Shown in pieces: positions 11,111-20,388 of a DNA stretch of 59,529 nt. The translations under genes were made by a program, and so were the position numbers. Every line of letters begins with the position of its first letter. Position 1 is the stretch's first letter. The notes beneath the pieces are model-generated. The model was not told where the DNA came from. It was given only the letters and a program-made list of their open reading frames with translations, and searched no databases. The DNA is from Cytobacillus firmus NBRC 15306. GTDB taxonomy: Bacteria; Bacillota; Bacilli; Bacillales; Cytobacillaceae. The DNA lies in assembly GCF_001591465.1 (NCBI RefSeq), contig NZ_BCUY01000017.1, forward strand, positions 1 to 59,529, written 5' to 3'.

Positions 11111-11115
11111 AATGA

Positions 11116-12048
11116 TTATAGTAGATATCCGAGAAACAGGCCTACTGATAAAAGGAAGCCAAAGATTGTATTTGTCTGTGCAGTTGCTTTCATCGCAGGC
11201 ATCATTTGCATCGGAAGTGTTTTGCCGATGAAGCCTTTCGTTGCTTTAATGGCCTTAGGCGCACTAAGGACAACGATAGCAAGCCATGGTGTTATGATGC
11301 TCATGGCGATTAATATGAAGACCCATGCATAAGACACGATGAACATACCGGCAAGCAGGTTAATCGCTCCTTTTTTTCCTAAAAGAATAGCCAATGTTTT
11401 ACGGCCAAATTCCTTGTCGCCATCCAAGTCTCTGATATTATTGGCCAGCAGAATGGCGCCAACAAGAATCAATATAGGGAACGAAACTAAAACACTTGTT
11501 GCGGTTACGGTTCCTGCCTGAATATAGAAAGAAATAAGGATGATTAGCATGCCCATGAAAAAACCTGCAAATAATTCACCAAATGGTGTGTAGGCAATCG
11601 GAAGCGGTCCGCCTGTATATAAATATCCTACTGCCATGGAGGCAAGTCCGATTGCTGCAATCCACCAGCTTGTGTTCATGCAAATATAGAAACCAAGCAA
11701 TATCGCAACCCCGTAAAGCCCAAAGGCCAAATTCAGGACCGTTTTTGGTTTGATTCCTTCACGGACGATCGCTCCGCCGATTCCGACAGAGTCTTCCGTA
11801 TCAAGCCCTCTTTTGAAATCGTAATATTCGTTAAACATATTAGTAGCAGCCTGAATCAGCAGACTTGCTGCCAGCATGGCTAAAAACAGGCTGAAATTTA
11901 TTTCGGTAAGTTCCATTGCAAGAGCTGTTCCAAGTAAAACCGGAACAAAAGCAGCGGTCAAAGTATGAGGCCTGGTCAGCTGCCACCAGACTCTCCAGTT
12001 CTTTGAGCTGGAAGCAGGCGGAAAATTGGTCTGTGTTTGTGGTTGCAT
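11116..12048 (-). CDS. menA: 1,4-dihydroxy-2-naphthoate polyprenyltransferase MenA
   Basis: Integral membrane UbiA-family prenyltransferase that attaches the isoprenoid chain to dihydroxynaphthoate, giving demethylmenaquinone. Both Asp-rich Mg-pyrophosphate motifs are visible: NMFNEYYDFKRG near residue 70 and NNIRDLDGDKEFGRKT near residue 200. Eight to nine hydrophobic segments are apparent. The 310 aa length is normal. It is divergent from menFDHB-EC across a 394-base gap, so the membrane step is transcribed separately from the soluble steps. Confidence 0.95.
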   Translation of the reverse strand: MQPQTQTNFPPASSSKNWRVWWQLTRPHTLTAAFVPVLLGTALAMELTEINFSLFLAMLAASLLIQAATNMFNEYYDFKRGLDTEDSVGIGGAIVREGIKPKTVLNLAFGLYGVAILLGFYICMNTSWWIAAIGLASMAVGYLYTGGPLPIAYTPFGELFAGFFMGMLIILISFYIQAGTVTATSVLVSFPILILVGAILLANNIRDLDGDKEFGRKTLAILLGKKGAINLLAGMFIVSYAWVFILIAMSIITPWLAIVVLSAPKAIKATKGFIGKTLPMQMMPAMKATAQTNTIFGFLLSVGLFLGYLL

Positions 12049-12442
12049 GATAACTCTCCCCTTATTTATCTATTCTGTAATGGTATCATGTATTGCATCA
12101 TTCAAACTTGTTTATTTTAAACGATTATCAGGGTATTGTCAAAGTAAGCCCAAATAACTTAACTATACCAAACACCTTAAGTTTAGGTAAATACAGCAGG
12201 AGTGTCAACGTATTATTGCCGTAAAATGTACCGGTATTTGCCATGAATGGTTTTACGTAACAGTTATTTAAAGTGAACCTGAGTTAATTGATATTATAGA
12301 TGCCGGAAGTAAGCTATAATATAAAGGATACAATAAGGAATGGTTTGATTGACATCATTGACATTCCTTGAATCACAGGTGTATCTTAGAATAAGTTTAA
12401 AGTAGGATAACGGCAATTTAAGCTGTTATTGGAGGGATTTTT
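12049..12442. other. intergenic region between menA and menF
   Basis: No reading frame, RNA gene or repeat recognised. It must contain divergent promoters for menA and the menF operon; the best candidate for menF is listed separately. A T/A-rich stretch at 12100-12200 and TATAAT at 12315 have no convincing -35 partner. Confidence 0.6.
12358..12387 (+). promoter_or_regulatory. candidate SigA promoter of menF
   Basis: TTGACA at 12358-12363, then 18 bases, then TATCTT at 12382-12387, which puts the transcript start about 50 bases before the menF start codon. The -35 is perfect and the -10 matches moderately, so this is a guess. Confidence 0.45.
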
Positions 12443-13852
12443 TTGGTTACGATACAAGATACGGAACTAAAAGAAGGGATCCAGGAGGCGATTGAAAGGG
12501 CCAGAGCCTTATCAAAGCCTGTTTTAGTGAGCGAAGTGAAAAAAATAAATCATATAGAACCCCTTTCTTTTTATGCGGCAGGAAAGAGCCGTTTTTTTGG
12601 TGAACGCTTTTTCTGGAAGGATCCTTCCGGGGAAGCATATATAATCGGGCTTGGCATTTGCAGGCAAATCCAGTCAGACGAGAGTACGGGCAGATTTAAT
12701 CATGTTGAAAAAGAATGGAAGCGTTTTATTAAAAACAGTATTATTTTTAACCCTTATAATAAAAATGCTACAGGGCCCGTGATGTTTGGCGGTTTTTCTT
12801 TTGATCCTTTAAGGAAGAAAACTAAGCTTTGGTCCAAGTATTCCGATTCCCTTTTTCATGTGCCGGCTTATATGTACAGTGAAATGAATGGACAGGCCTA
12901 TTTGACAACAAATGTTGTCTGTACACAGCATGATGGTGAATCTCTTTTTGAAAAGATAGCGACTGAAAGAAGCATGCTAATAGGTTCAATCAATGATTAT
13001 CATCCTGAGAGTGCGAACACTCTTCAGGAAGAAGCAGATATCAATCCGGAAAAATGGATGGAGACAGTAGATGAAATTGTTGATGAACTAAAATCAGGAT
13101 CTTTATTAAAAAAGGTTGTGCTTGCGCGGGAATCCAGGCTTATTTATGAAAAGCCGATTGAGATTGAAGGAGTTCTCCAGAATCTGATGAAAATGCAAAG
13201 TGAAAGTTTTATCTTTGCGTTTGAATCAAACGGTGACTGCTTTATTGGAGCCTCTCCAGAACGCCTTATAAAAAAATACGGAGAAAACGTATTTACAACT
13301 TGTCTGGCAGGTTCCATCCCCAGAGGCAAAACGGAAGAAGATGATCATATCCTTGGTGAAGCATTATTGCATGATCAGAAGAATTTGACTGAACATCAAT
13401 ATGTGGTTGATATGATAAAGGAAGCAATGGAAGAATCCTGCACAGAAGTTGAACTGCCGAATGAGCCGCAGCTGATGAAGATGCGGGATATTCAGCACCT
13501 ATATACCCCGGTAATAGGAAAAACCAAGGAAGATGCTTCACTTCTTGCTTTAGTCGACCGTCTTCACCCGACTCCTGCTCTTGGAGGCCTGCCTAAAAGA
13601 GAAGCAGTAGAAAAAATCAGAGAAGCAGAAGAACTGGATCGCGGCTTTTATGCGGCTCCATTAGGATGGATGGATTTTAGAGGAAATGGCGAATATGCTG
13701 TTGCCATAAGATCCGGTCTTATTCAGGGGAATGAGGCATCCTTATTTGCAGGCTGCGGAGTGGTACAGGATTCAAATGCCGAAAGCGAATACCAGGAAAC
13801 AAAGATTAAATTCCGGCCTATGCTTACGGCTCTTGGGGGTTATGAAAAGTGA
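12443..13852 (+). CDS. menF: isochorismate synthase MenF
   Basis: Converts chorismate to isochorismate, the entry step of menaquinone synthesis. The C-terminal two thirds is the chorismate-binding domain: VVLARES near residue 230, FIGASPERLI near 270, the HLYTP block near 352, HPTPALGGLPK near 375, and GFYAAPLGWMD near 402. The start is TTG 12443, five bases after GGAGGGA. The 469 aa length is normal. It overlaps menD by four bases (GTGA), so the two are probably translationally coupled. Confidence 0.96.
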   Translation: MVTIQDTELKEGIQEAIERARALSKPVLVSEVKKINHIEPLSFYAAGKSRFFGERFFWKDPSGEAYIIGLGICRQIQSDESTGRFNHVEKEWKRFIKNSIIFNPYNKNATGPVMFGGFSFDPLRKKTKLWSKYSDSLFHVPAYMYSEMNGQAYLTTNVVCTQHDGESLFEKIATERSMLIGSINDYHPESANTLQEEADINPEKWMETVDEIVDELKSGSLLKKVVLARESRLIYEKPIEIEGVLQNLMKMQSESFIFAFESNGDCFIGASPERLIKKYGENVFTTCLAGSIPRGKTEEDDHILGEALLHDQKNLTEHQYVVDMIKEAMEESCTEVELPNEPQLMKMRDIQHLYTPVIGKTKEDASLLALVDRLHPTPALGGLPKREAVEKIREAEELDRGFYAAPLGWMDFRGNGEYAVAIRSGLIQGNEASLFAGCGVVQDSNAESEYQETKIKFRPMLTALGGYEK

Positions 13853-15594
13853 ATCATCAGGAAGCTTTAACTTCATATATAGCCGCATTTGTGGCTGAAT
13901 TAGTAAAAAGCGGGGTAGAGGATGTCGTGGTCAGTCCCGGCTCCCGATCTACCCCAATGGCAATGATAATGGCAGAGCATCCGCAGCTTCGTGTACATAT
14001 TCATGTAGACGAGCGTTCGGCTGCCTTTTTTGCGTTGGGGATTGCTAAAGCATCCCAAAGACCAGCAGCTTTGCTGTGTACATCCGGAACAGCTGCAGCC
14101 AATTACTACCCTGCCATTGTGGAAGCCAGGTATTCCAGGGTGCCGCTAATCGTGCTTACGGCAGACCGGCCTCATGAATTAAGGGATGTAGGCGCTCCAC
14201 AGGCGATCGATCAGATCCATTTGTACGGTAATAATGTAAAGTGGTTTGTTGAAATGGCTCCTCCCGAGAATTCAGCAGAAATGCTCCGTTATGCCCGAAC
14301 AGTATGTGCGAGAGCAGCTTCCGCCGCTAAGAGTTCGCCGGCTGGACCTGTTCACCTTAATTTTCCTTTCCGTGAGCCGCTAGTTCCCCAGCTGGATCGT
14401 GCTGATTTATTTGAGCTTAGTGAACGAACAGAGGGGTATGTAAATATTCAGGGTGGCAAGCTTAGTTTGCCTAACGAAGAGTACAAAGAAATGGCACAGG
14501 TTTTAAACTCCGCACAAAAAGGGATTATAGTCTGCGGTCATCTGGAAAAATCCGGCTTCCCGGCTGCCGTTATTAAACTGGCGGAAAAGTTGAACTTTCC
14601 GATCATTGCCGATCCATTATCACAGTTGAGAAGCGGACTGCATGATGGCAGCTTCATTATGGATGCATATGATACCTTCTTGAAAAATGATGATGCAAAA
14701 AAAGCGCTTAAGCCGGATGTCATCATTCGCTTCGGTGCTACGCCTGTATCAAAGCCATTGTCCATTTTCATGAAAGAAAACAGTACTGCCCGGCAGATAA
14801 TTGTTGATGGGGGCGGCGGATGGCGTGATCCCTCATTGCTCTCGACTGAAATGATTCATTGCGATGAGCTGCTGTTCTGCGAATCTGTTTTTCCGTATCT
14901 AAATAACCCGGATAATGATGAATTCATTGCCGTGTGGAAAAAAATGAATGATATTACAAGATTAAGGCTAGCGGATATAAAACAAGTAGAAAAATTAAGC
15001 GAGGGGAAATTATTTTATCAGCTGGCTGAAATGCTACCGGAAGGCTCAACCTTATTTGTAGGAAATAGTATGCCTATAAGGGACCTTGATACTTTCTTCC
15101 ACTTTAATCAAAAAGGCATTAAAGTAATGGCCAACAGGGGAGCAAATGGCATTGATGGCACTGTTTCAACCGCTCTTGGTGCCGGAATGGCATCCCAGCC
15201 GCTCTATCTTGTGCTGGGTGATTTAACATTTTTTCATGATTTAAATGGATTAATTGCCTCTAAGCTGTATGGAATTGATATCAATATATTGCTGATTAAT
15301 AATAATGGAGGCGGAATCTTTTCATTCCTGCCTCAGGCGAATTACCCCAATAATTTTGAAAAACTTTTCGGAACACCTCTGGATCTTGATTTCAGCCATG
15401 CCATTAAGATGTTTGGCGGAGAATATGATTTAATTTCGGATTGGGAACACTTTATTTCCGCCTTCAAACGGAACATGGACATACCTGGCTTGAAGGTAAT
15501 GGAAATTACGACAAATCGGGACAGGAATCTAACCGAGCATCGAGAATTGTGGAATTCTGTTTCCCGGGAAATAAGTCGATTGCTGGAAGGGTGA
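13849..15594 (+). CDS. menD: SEPHCHC synthase MenD
   Basis: Thiamine-diphosphate enzyme that adds the succinyl-semialdehyde unit from 2-oxoglutarate to isochorismate. Visible motifs are VVSPGSRSTPMAM near residue 25 with the substrate-binding Arg, ERSAAFFALG with the conserved ThDP Glu near 55, NRGANGIDGTVSTALGAG near 430, and the ThDP/Mg segment GDLTFFHDLNGL with LINNNGGGIFSFL. The start is GTG overlapping the menF stop, and the 581 aa length is normal. The stop is immediately followed by menH. Confidence 0.97.
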   Translation: MNHQEALTSYIAAFVAELVKSGVEDVVVSPGSRSTPMAMIMAEHPQLRVHIHVDERSAAFFALGIAKASQRPAALLCTSGTAAANYYPAIVEARYSRVPLIVLTADRPHELRDVGAPQAIDQIHLYGNNVKWFVEMAPPENSAEMLRYARTVCARAASAAKSSPAGPVHLNFPFREPLVPQLDRADLFELSERTEGYVNIQGGKLSLPNEEYKEMAQVLNSAQKGIIVCGHLEKSGFPAAVIKLAEKLNFPIIADPLSQLRSGLHDGSFIMDAYDTFLKNDDAKKALKPDVIIRFGATPVSKPLSIFMKENSTARQIIVDGGGGWRDPSLLSTEMIHCDELLFCESVFPYLNNPDNDEFIAVWKKMNDITRLRLADIKQVEKLSEGKLFYQLAEMLPEGSTLFVGNSMPIRDLDTFFHFNQKGIKVMANRGANGIDGTVSTALGAGMASQPLYLVLGDLTFFHDLNGLIASKLYGIDINILLINNNGGGIFSFLPQANYPNNFEKLFGTPLDLDFSHAIKMFGGEYDLISDWEHFISAFKRNMDIPGLKVMEITTNRDRNLTEHRELWNSVSREISRLLEG

Positions 15595-16440
15595 ATGCCG
15601 ATGAAATATGTCATGAATGGAGTTCACTATCATGTCGATACGTGGGGGAAGGGGTTTCCGCTCCTGCTTCTTCATGGCTTCACGGGAAATAGTGAGGGGT
15701 GGAGAGAGTTCGCTCCCTTCTGGGAAGGTCATTCGAAGACAATAGCTTTGGATATCATCGGCCATGGTAAGTCTGGAGCACCATCTGATATTGGCCATTA
15801 TCAAATAGAAGAGTGTGCCGCTGTAATAAACAGTCTCTTAGAAGAGATGGGAATCGGGAAAATTGATGTTCTTGGATATTCCATGGGTGGGCGGCTTGCG
15901 CTGACTTTTGCAGTTAAATATCCTGAAAAAGTCCGCACACTGATTTTGGAAAGTGCTTCTCCCGGGCTTAGGACAGAAGAGGAAAGGCATGAAAGAAGAG
16001 TGCAGGATACCAGGCTGGCTGGCAAAATCAGGAAGGGAGGCATTGAGGATTTTATCGGCTATTGGGAGAATATTCCCTTATTTCAAAGCCAAAGGAATCT
16101 TCCTGATCAAATCCGCGCAAGAATAAGAAACCAGCGTATGGCCAATTCTATTGGTGGTCTGGCAAACAGCCTGATTGGCATGGGCACCGGCTCACAGCCA
16201 TCATGGTGGGAGGAGCTCGGTAATCTGAAAATGCCAGTCCTTCTATTGACCGGGGAGCTGGACCAAAAATTCTGCAGAATTGCAGAGGAGATGTCGAAAG
16301 CATTGCCAAATGTTCAGTGGAAGTCCGTTAAAAATGCAGGACATGCAATTCATGTGGAGAAACCTGAATTATTTGGTACAATAGTAAGTGGGTTTTTGTC
16401 GCAATCTGGGGAGATTAATACAAAAGCCAGTAAAGATTGA
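15595..16440 (+). CDS. menH: SHCHC synthase MenH (alpha/beta hydrolase)
   Basis: Eliminates pyruvate from SEPHCHC to give SHCHC. Alpha/beta-hydrolase fold with oxyanion segment LLHGFTGNSEGW, nucleophile elbow LGYSMGGRLAL (Ser near residue 95), an Asp in the TGELDQKF loop near 225, and His in NAGHAIHVE near 255. ATG 15595 directly follows the menD stop, with GGAAGG four bases upstream. ATG 15601 is an alternative, losing two residues. An 82-base gap with a strong ribosome site separates it from menB. Confidence 0.93.
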   Translation: MPMKYVMNGVHYHVDTWGKGFPLLLLHGFTGNSEGWREFAPFWEGHSKTIALDIIGHGKSGAPSDIGHYQIEECAAVINSLLEEMGIGKIDVLGYSMGGRLALTFAVKYPEKVRTLILESASPGLRTEEERHERRVQDTRLAGKIRKGGIEDFIGYWENIPLFQSQRNLPDQIRARIRNQRMANSIGGLANSLIGMGTGSQPSWWEELGNLKMPVLLLTGELDQKFCRIAEEMSKALPNVQWKSVKNAGHAIHVEKPELFGTIVSGFLSQSGEINTKASKD

Positions 16441-16522
16441 GGAATGATGACCTCTGCTGGCGCAAAGCTGTGCGGCAATTATCGCGCTATCTAATACAAT
16501 ACATATTGAGGAGGATTCATGT

Positions 16523-17344
16523 ATGTCAGCTGTAGAATGGGTTGCAGGAAAAAAGTACCAAGAAATTATGTATGAAACATACAATGGAATTGCGAAAATT
16601 ACCATCAATAGACCGCAAGTCCACAATGCCTTTACTCCAAGAACGGTAATGGAATTAATTGATGCATTTGCGTACGCACGTGATGATGAAAATGTAGGTG
16701 TTATTGTCCTAACGGGTGCAGGAGACAAAGCATTTTGTTCAGGCGGAGACCAATCTGTCAGAGGACATGGCGGATATGTTGGGGATGACCAGATCCCTCG
16801 TTTAAATGTTTTGGATCTTCAGCGCTTAATCCGTGTCATTCCAAAGCCGGTTATTGCGATGGTAAAAGGCTATGCGATTGGCGGAGGACATGTCCTTCAT
16901 ATCGTATGTGACTTAACGATTGCAGCTGATAACGCTGTATTTGGACAAACAGGACCAAAAGTTGGAAGCTTTGATGCGGGTTACGGTTCAGGATATCTTG
17001 CAAGAATCGTGGGTCATAAGAAAGCACGCGAAATTTGGTATCTGTGCCGCCAGTACGGTGCCGAGGAAGCTCTGGATATGGGGCTTGTTAATACGGTTGT
17101 GCCGCTTGAGAAAGTGGAAGAAGAAACAATTAAGTGGTGTGAAGAAATCCTGGAGAAGAGCCCGACTGCTATCCGTTTCTTGAAGGCTGCCTTCAATGCC
17201 GATACGGATGGACTTGCTGGAATCCAGCAATTTGCCGGTGATGCAACTCTTCTATACTATACAACGGATGAAGCGAAAGAAGGCCGTGACGCATTTAAAG
17301 AAAAGCGCAAGCCGGACTTTGGTCAATTCCCGCGTTTCCCTTGA
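16523..17344 (+). CDS. menB: 1,4-dihydroxy-2-naphthoyl-CoA synthase MenB
   Basis: Crotonase-superfamily Dieckmann cyclase acting on o-succinylbenzoyl-CoA. Typical signatures are [12 protein letters not shown] near residue 72 (oxyanion glycines), [19 protein letters not shown] near 115, and [17 protein letters not shown] near 140. The 273 aa length is normal. GAGGAGG lies a few bases before ATG 16523. The next gene in the pathway, menE, is separated from it by a strong terminator-like hairpin. Confidence 0.97.
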   Translation: MSAVEWVAGKKYQEIMYETYNGIAKITINRPQVHNAFTPRTVMELIDAFAYARDDENVGVIVLTGAGDKAFCSGGDQSVRGHGGYVGDDQIPRLNVLDLQRLIRVIPKPVIAMVKGYAIGGGHVLHIVCDLTIAADNAVFGQTGPKVGSFDAGYGSGYLARIVGHKKAREIWYLCRQYGAEEALDMGLVNTVVPLEKVEEETIKWCEEILEKSPTAIRFLKAAFNADTDGLAGIQQFAGDATLLYYTTDEAKEGRDAFKEKRKPDFGQFPRFP

Positions 17345-17366
17345 TTTCAGGGGTATACTATTTTTT

Positions 17367-17399
17367 CAGCTTGATGGCTAGTCCATCAGGCTGTTTTTA
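17367..17399 (+). terminator. internal terminator or attenuator between menB and menE
   Basis: CAGCTTGATGG pairs over all eleven positions (one G-U) with CCATCAGGCTG across the loop CTAGT, followed by TTTTTAT. It lies 22 bases after the menB stop and 30 bases before menE, inside what is otherwise one operon. Confidence 0.8.
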
Positions 17400-17428
17400 T
17401 ATGAAAGAATCGCATGAAATGAGGTTTT

Positions 17429-18919
17429 ATGATGGAAGCTCAAATAGTGCCGAATTTTCTTCAAAAGCGGGCATTCATAACACCCGAACGTCCAGCCCTG
17501 TCTTTTTTGGAAAAAACCTATACATTTTCCGAAGTATATGATCGTGCTTACACGATAGCAGGGCAATTACAGGCAGCTGGATTAACGGGAGGCCAGTTTG
17601 CAGGTGTGCTCTTGCGTAATCATGAAGACACTGTTTTTATCCTTTTGGCTCTGCAGCTAATCGATGTAAAGGCCGTTATATTAAATAACAGGCTGACTGC
17701 AGAGGAATTAATTTGGCAAATGGATGATTCGAAGTCCGCTTTCCTATTAACAGAGAGTTACTTTGATGGGATTAGCCAAAAGGTTGTAAACTCTTTATGG
17801 GGAATTTCGCCGATACATAAAGAAGCGCTCTTCAGGAAAGATCCTGCCAAGCCGGCATTAATAGAGGAAGTAAGTCTTAATGAGGTTTGTACTGTCATGT
17901 ATACATCCGGCACAACGGGGAATCCGAAAGGCGTTCTGCAAACCTACGGTAATCATTGGTGGAGTGCAGTGGGTTCTGCATTAAACTTAGGGCTGAATGA
18001 AAACGACAGCTGGCTGTGTGCTGTTCCGATTTTTCATATTAGCGGCTATTCCATTTTAATGCGAAGCATCATCTACGGCATGAAAATGGTTCTTTTTGAA
18101 TCTTTCCATGAGAAAAAAGCCATCGAAGCCATTTCCGGCGAAAAAGTGACCATCATGTCTGTTGTGAGTACGATGCTTACTAGGATTGCAGCTGAACTAA
18201 AAAATGAGGAGCTGCCGGACTATTTCAGATGTATGTTATTAGGGGGAGGTCCAGCAGCGAAATCTCTTCTGGAAGTTTGCAGAGAGAAGGCTATTCCTGT
18301 TTACCAGACTTATGGAATGACGGAGACTTCTTCACAGATTGTTACTCTGGCCCCGGAATACAGCTTCAGCAAATTAGGTTCAGCCGGAAAGCCTTTATTT
18401 CCTTCCCAGCTGAAAATTGTTAATCCAAATGGGGAGCTTGCGAATCCCGGAGCAGCGGGTGAGATACTTGTGAAAGGTCCCAATGTGACGAAAGGGTATT
18501 TAAACCTTGAAGAAGAAACCGCGAAAAAAATAAAGGATGGCTGGCTCTCAACCGGAGATATAGGCTATGTCGATCAAGAAGGCTTTTTATATGTACTTGA
18601 TCGGCGGTCAGACTTAATTATTTCAGGCGGGGAAAATATCTATCCTGCTGAAATCGAGGGTGTCCTTGCTTCACACTCCCAAATATCGGATGCAGGAGTG
18701 ATTGGCATGAAGGACAAGGTTTGGGGTGAAGTGCCAGTCGCCTTTATTGCCGGAGAAGAAAGCCTGGATAAAAAAGAAGTGATTGAGTACTGCTTAGAGA
18801 AGCTGGCAAAGTATAAAGTGCCTAAAAAGATCATCATGATTAATGAAATTCCCAGGAATGCTTCGAAGAAGATATTAAGAAGGAAGCTTCGCGAACTGCT
18901 CGAGGAAAGCGGGAATTAG
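17429..18919 (+). CDS. menE: o-succinylbenzoate-CoA ligase MenE
   Basis: ANL-superfamily adenylate-forming enzyme that activates o-succinylbenzoate with ATP and CoA. It carries the P-loop MYTSGTTGNPKGVLQTYG near residue 155, the YGMTETSS motif near 295, STGDIGYVD near 370, and the hinge and A8 region DRRSDLIISGGENIYPAEIE near 395. The C-terminal catalytic Lys lies in NASKKILRRKL. The start is one of two adjacent ATG codons (17429/17432) after GAGG. menC follows one base after the stop. Confidence 0.95.
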   Translation: MMEAQIVPNFLQKRAFITPERPALSFLEKTYTFSEVYDRAYTIAGQLQAAGLTGGQFAGVLLRNHEDTVFILLALQLIDVKAVILNNRLTAEELIWQMDDSKSAFLLTESYFDGISQKVVNSLWGISPIHKEALFRKDPAKPALIEEVSLNEVCTVMYTSGTTGNPKGVLQTYGNHWWSAVGSALNLGLNENDSWLCAVPIFHISGYSILMRSIIYGMKMVLFESFHEKKAIEAISGEKVTIMSVVSTMLTRIAAELKNEELPDYFRCMLLGGGPAAKSLLEVCREKAIPVYQTYGMTETSSQIVTLAPEYSFSKLGSAGKPLFPSQLKIVNPNGELANPGAAGEILVKGPNVTKGYLNLEEETAKKIKDGWLSTGDIGYVDQEGFLYVLDRRSDLIISGGENIYPAEIEGVLASHSQISDAGVIGMKDKVWGEVPVAFIAGEESLDKKEVIEYCLEKLAKYKVPKKIIMINEIPRNASKKILRRKLRELLEESGN

Positions 18920-18920
18920 C

Positions 18921-20027
18921 ATGGATATAAAAACAGTTACTTTATATAAAATCGCGATGCCTCTAAAAACGCCATTTTCCACTCATTTAGGAACTGTTAA
19001 GGACAGAGAGGGAATTATAGTTGAAGTAATTGATACAGAAGGACGGAAGGGATACGGAGAAGGAGTCGCTTTTTCTTCCCCCTGGTATACAGAGGAAACG
19101 GTTGAGACGAGCTATCATGTGCTAAAGGAGTTTCTTATCCCGATCTTGCGTAATGCGGATATAAAGCATCCTTCAGATGCAGGACGTGTTTTTGATGCTC
19201 TGAGAAGGAATCAAATGTCGAAAGCAGCACTGGAAACGTCCCTATGGGACCTGGCTGCCAAAAAAGAAGATATTTCTCTTTCTAAATTTATAGGCGGCAA
19301 GAGGGAACAGATCCTATCCGGTGTGGTTGTTGGCGCCAAAACAAAGGAAGAAGTAAGAAGACAAATTGAAAACTATCTGGAAAGCGGCTATCAAAGGGTC
19401 AAAATTAAGATCAGCCCCGAAAATGATTATGAATTGATCTCAGAGATCCGCCGCTATTACCCCGATCTGCCAATCATGGCTGACGCTAATTCAGCTTACT
19501 CATTGGATGATATAGACCATTTAAAAAGGCTTGATGACTTCGGGCTTATGATGATTGAACAGCCGCTTGAATATGATGATATTGTTGATCATGCAAAGCT
19601 TCAGAAGGAATTGCAAACACCGATCTGCCTGGATGAAAGTATTGTTACTTTTAATGATGCCAGAAGAGCTGTCGAGCTTGGAAGCTGTAAAGTTATTAAT
19701 ATTAAGATTGGCCGGGTTGGAGGTTTAGGTACAGCAAAGAAAATTCATGATTATTGCCTGGATAAAGGAATCGCAGTCTGGTGTGGAGGTATGCTCGAGT
19801 TCGGAATCTCCCGTGCACATAATATTGCGCTGGCTTCTTTGGAGGGCTTCGCCATTCCCGGTGATATTTCAGCGTCAGAAAGGTATTGGGAGGAAGATAT
19901 TATTCTCCCTGAAGTCACCGTAAAAAACGGGATGATTAAGGTTCCTGATAAACCGGGTATTGGTTATGAGATTAATGAGAAAAGACTGAGTAAAGTAACA
20001 ATCTCAAAGGAATGCTTTGTCTTGTAG
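18921..20027 (+). CDS. menC: o-succinylbenzoate synthase MenC
   Basis: Enolase-superfamily dehydratase converting SHCHC to o-succinylbenzoate. The catalytic KxK pair is seen in RVKIKIS near residue 163, the metal ligands in MADANSAY (Asp about 189), EQPLEYDD (Glu about 214) and LDESI (Asp about 239), and a second Lys in NIKIGRVGG near 263. The 368 aa length is normal. It is last in the men cluster and is followed by a strong terminator. Confidence 0.95.
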   Translation: MDIKTVTLYKIAMPLKTPFSTHLGTVKDREGIIVEVIDTEGRKGYGEGVAFSSPWYTEETVETSYHVLKEFLIPILRNADIKHPSDAGRVFDALRRNQMSKAALETSLWDLAAKKEDISLSKFIGGKREQILSGVVVGAKTKEEVRRQIENYLESGYQRVKIKISPENDYELISEIRRYYPDLPIMADANSAYSLDDIDHLKRLDDFGLMMIEQPLEYDDIVDHAKLQKELQTPICLDESIVTFNDARRAVELGSCKVINIKIGRVGGLGTAKKIHDYCLDKGIAVWCGGMLEFGISRAHNIALASLEGFAIPGDISASERYWEEDIILPEVTVKNGMIKVPDKPGIGYEINEKRLSKVTISKECFVL

Positions 20028-20029
20028 AA

Positions 20030-20066
20030 GAAAACCGCCGTTCTATTTTGGAAGGCGGTTTTCGTT
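20030..20066 (+). terminator. terminator of menC
   Basis: GAAAACCGCC pairs perfectly with GGCGGTTTTC across about 14 bases, just after the menC stop. Confidence 0.85.
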
Positions 20067-20071
20067 TGATT

Positions 20072-20102
20072 GCAAAAAAATAAGGCGCATACGCAGCGCC
20101 TT
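20072..20102 (-). terminator. terminator of the 35-codon gene
   Basis: On the minus strand AAGGCGC, a seven-base loop, GCGCCTT, then ATTTTTTT: a compact textbook terminator 11 bases after the small gene's stop. Confidence 0.85.
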
Positions 20103-20112
20103 TTATAATCAA

Positions 20113-20220
20113 TTATTGAGTAATTTCGTCTTTAATAAATGAATCTTCTTTAATGGCAAAGGAGCTTAATCCAGCAGCAGCGGCAAAAGCAGCTCCAAGC
20201 AAAATAACGGTTGATAACAT
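20113..20220 (-). CDS. 35-residue single-span hydrophobic peptide
   Basis: A short open frame with good signals. ATG 20218-20220 is preceded by AGGAG eight bases upstream on the minus strand, and a clean terminator follows the TAA. The product starts with an uncharged stretch (MLSTVILLGAAFAAAAGLSS) that could span the membrane once, then a charged tail (KEDSFIKDE). I cannot name the family. It lies downstream, on the same strand, of a remnant of cytochrome bd oxidase subunit I. Since some bd oxidases have a third subunit of about 30-40 residues, it could be the survivor of such an operon, but no sequence match to CydS was seen. Confidence 0.6.
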   Translation of the reverse strand: MLSTVILLGAAFAAAAGLSSFAIKEDSFIKDEITQ

Positions 20221-20295
20221 ATGTATCACTCCTATTAGTTATTGTTATTCTATACATTCCCGATAAAAAAAATAATAAACTTTTTTATATTAAAA

Positions 20296-20324
20296 AAAAG
20301 CGGTGCAGCACATGCATCGCTTTT
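20296..20324. terminator. hairpin with terminator form
   Basis: AAAAGCGGTGCA pairs with TGCATCGCTTTT (one G-U pair) around a five-base loop, inside an A-rich/T-rich context. It lies between the 35-codon gene and the bd-oxidase remnant and closely resembles the palindrome at 10037-10062. Confidence 0.55.
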
Positions 20325-20332
20325 GCAATATG

Positions 20333-20388
20333 CATTAATGGCACTGCTGAATTCGACAAAATTCGGGCGGTGCCTGTCACCATTAATG
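20333..20388. repeat. short repeat-like insertion flanked by CATTAATG
   Basis: A 40-base core is bordered on each side by the octamer CATTAATG, which is its own reverse complement, so the flanks read both as direct and as inverted repeats. The core, read on the minus strand, begins GTGACAGGCACC and contains GAATT-TTGTCG-AATTC. I associate this core with small dispersed repeats of Bacillaceae, from memory and not verified. It interrupts the bd-oxidase remnant. Confidence 0.5.
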
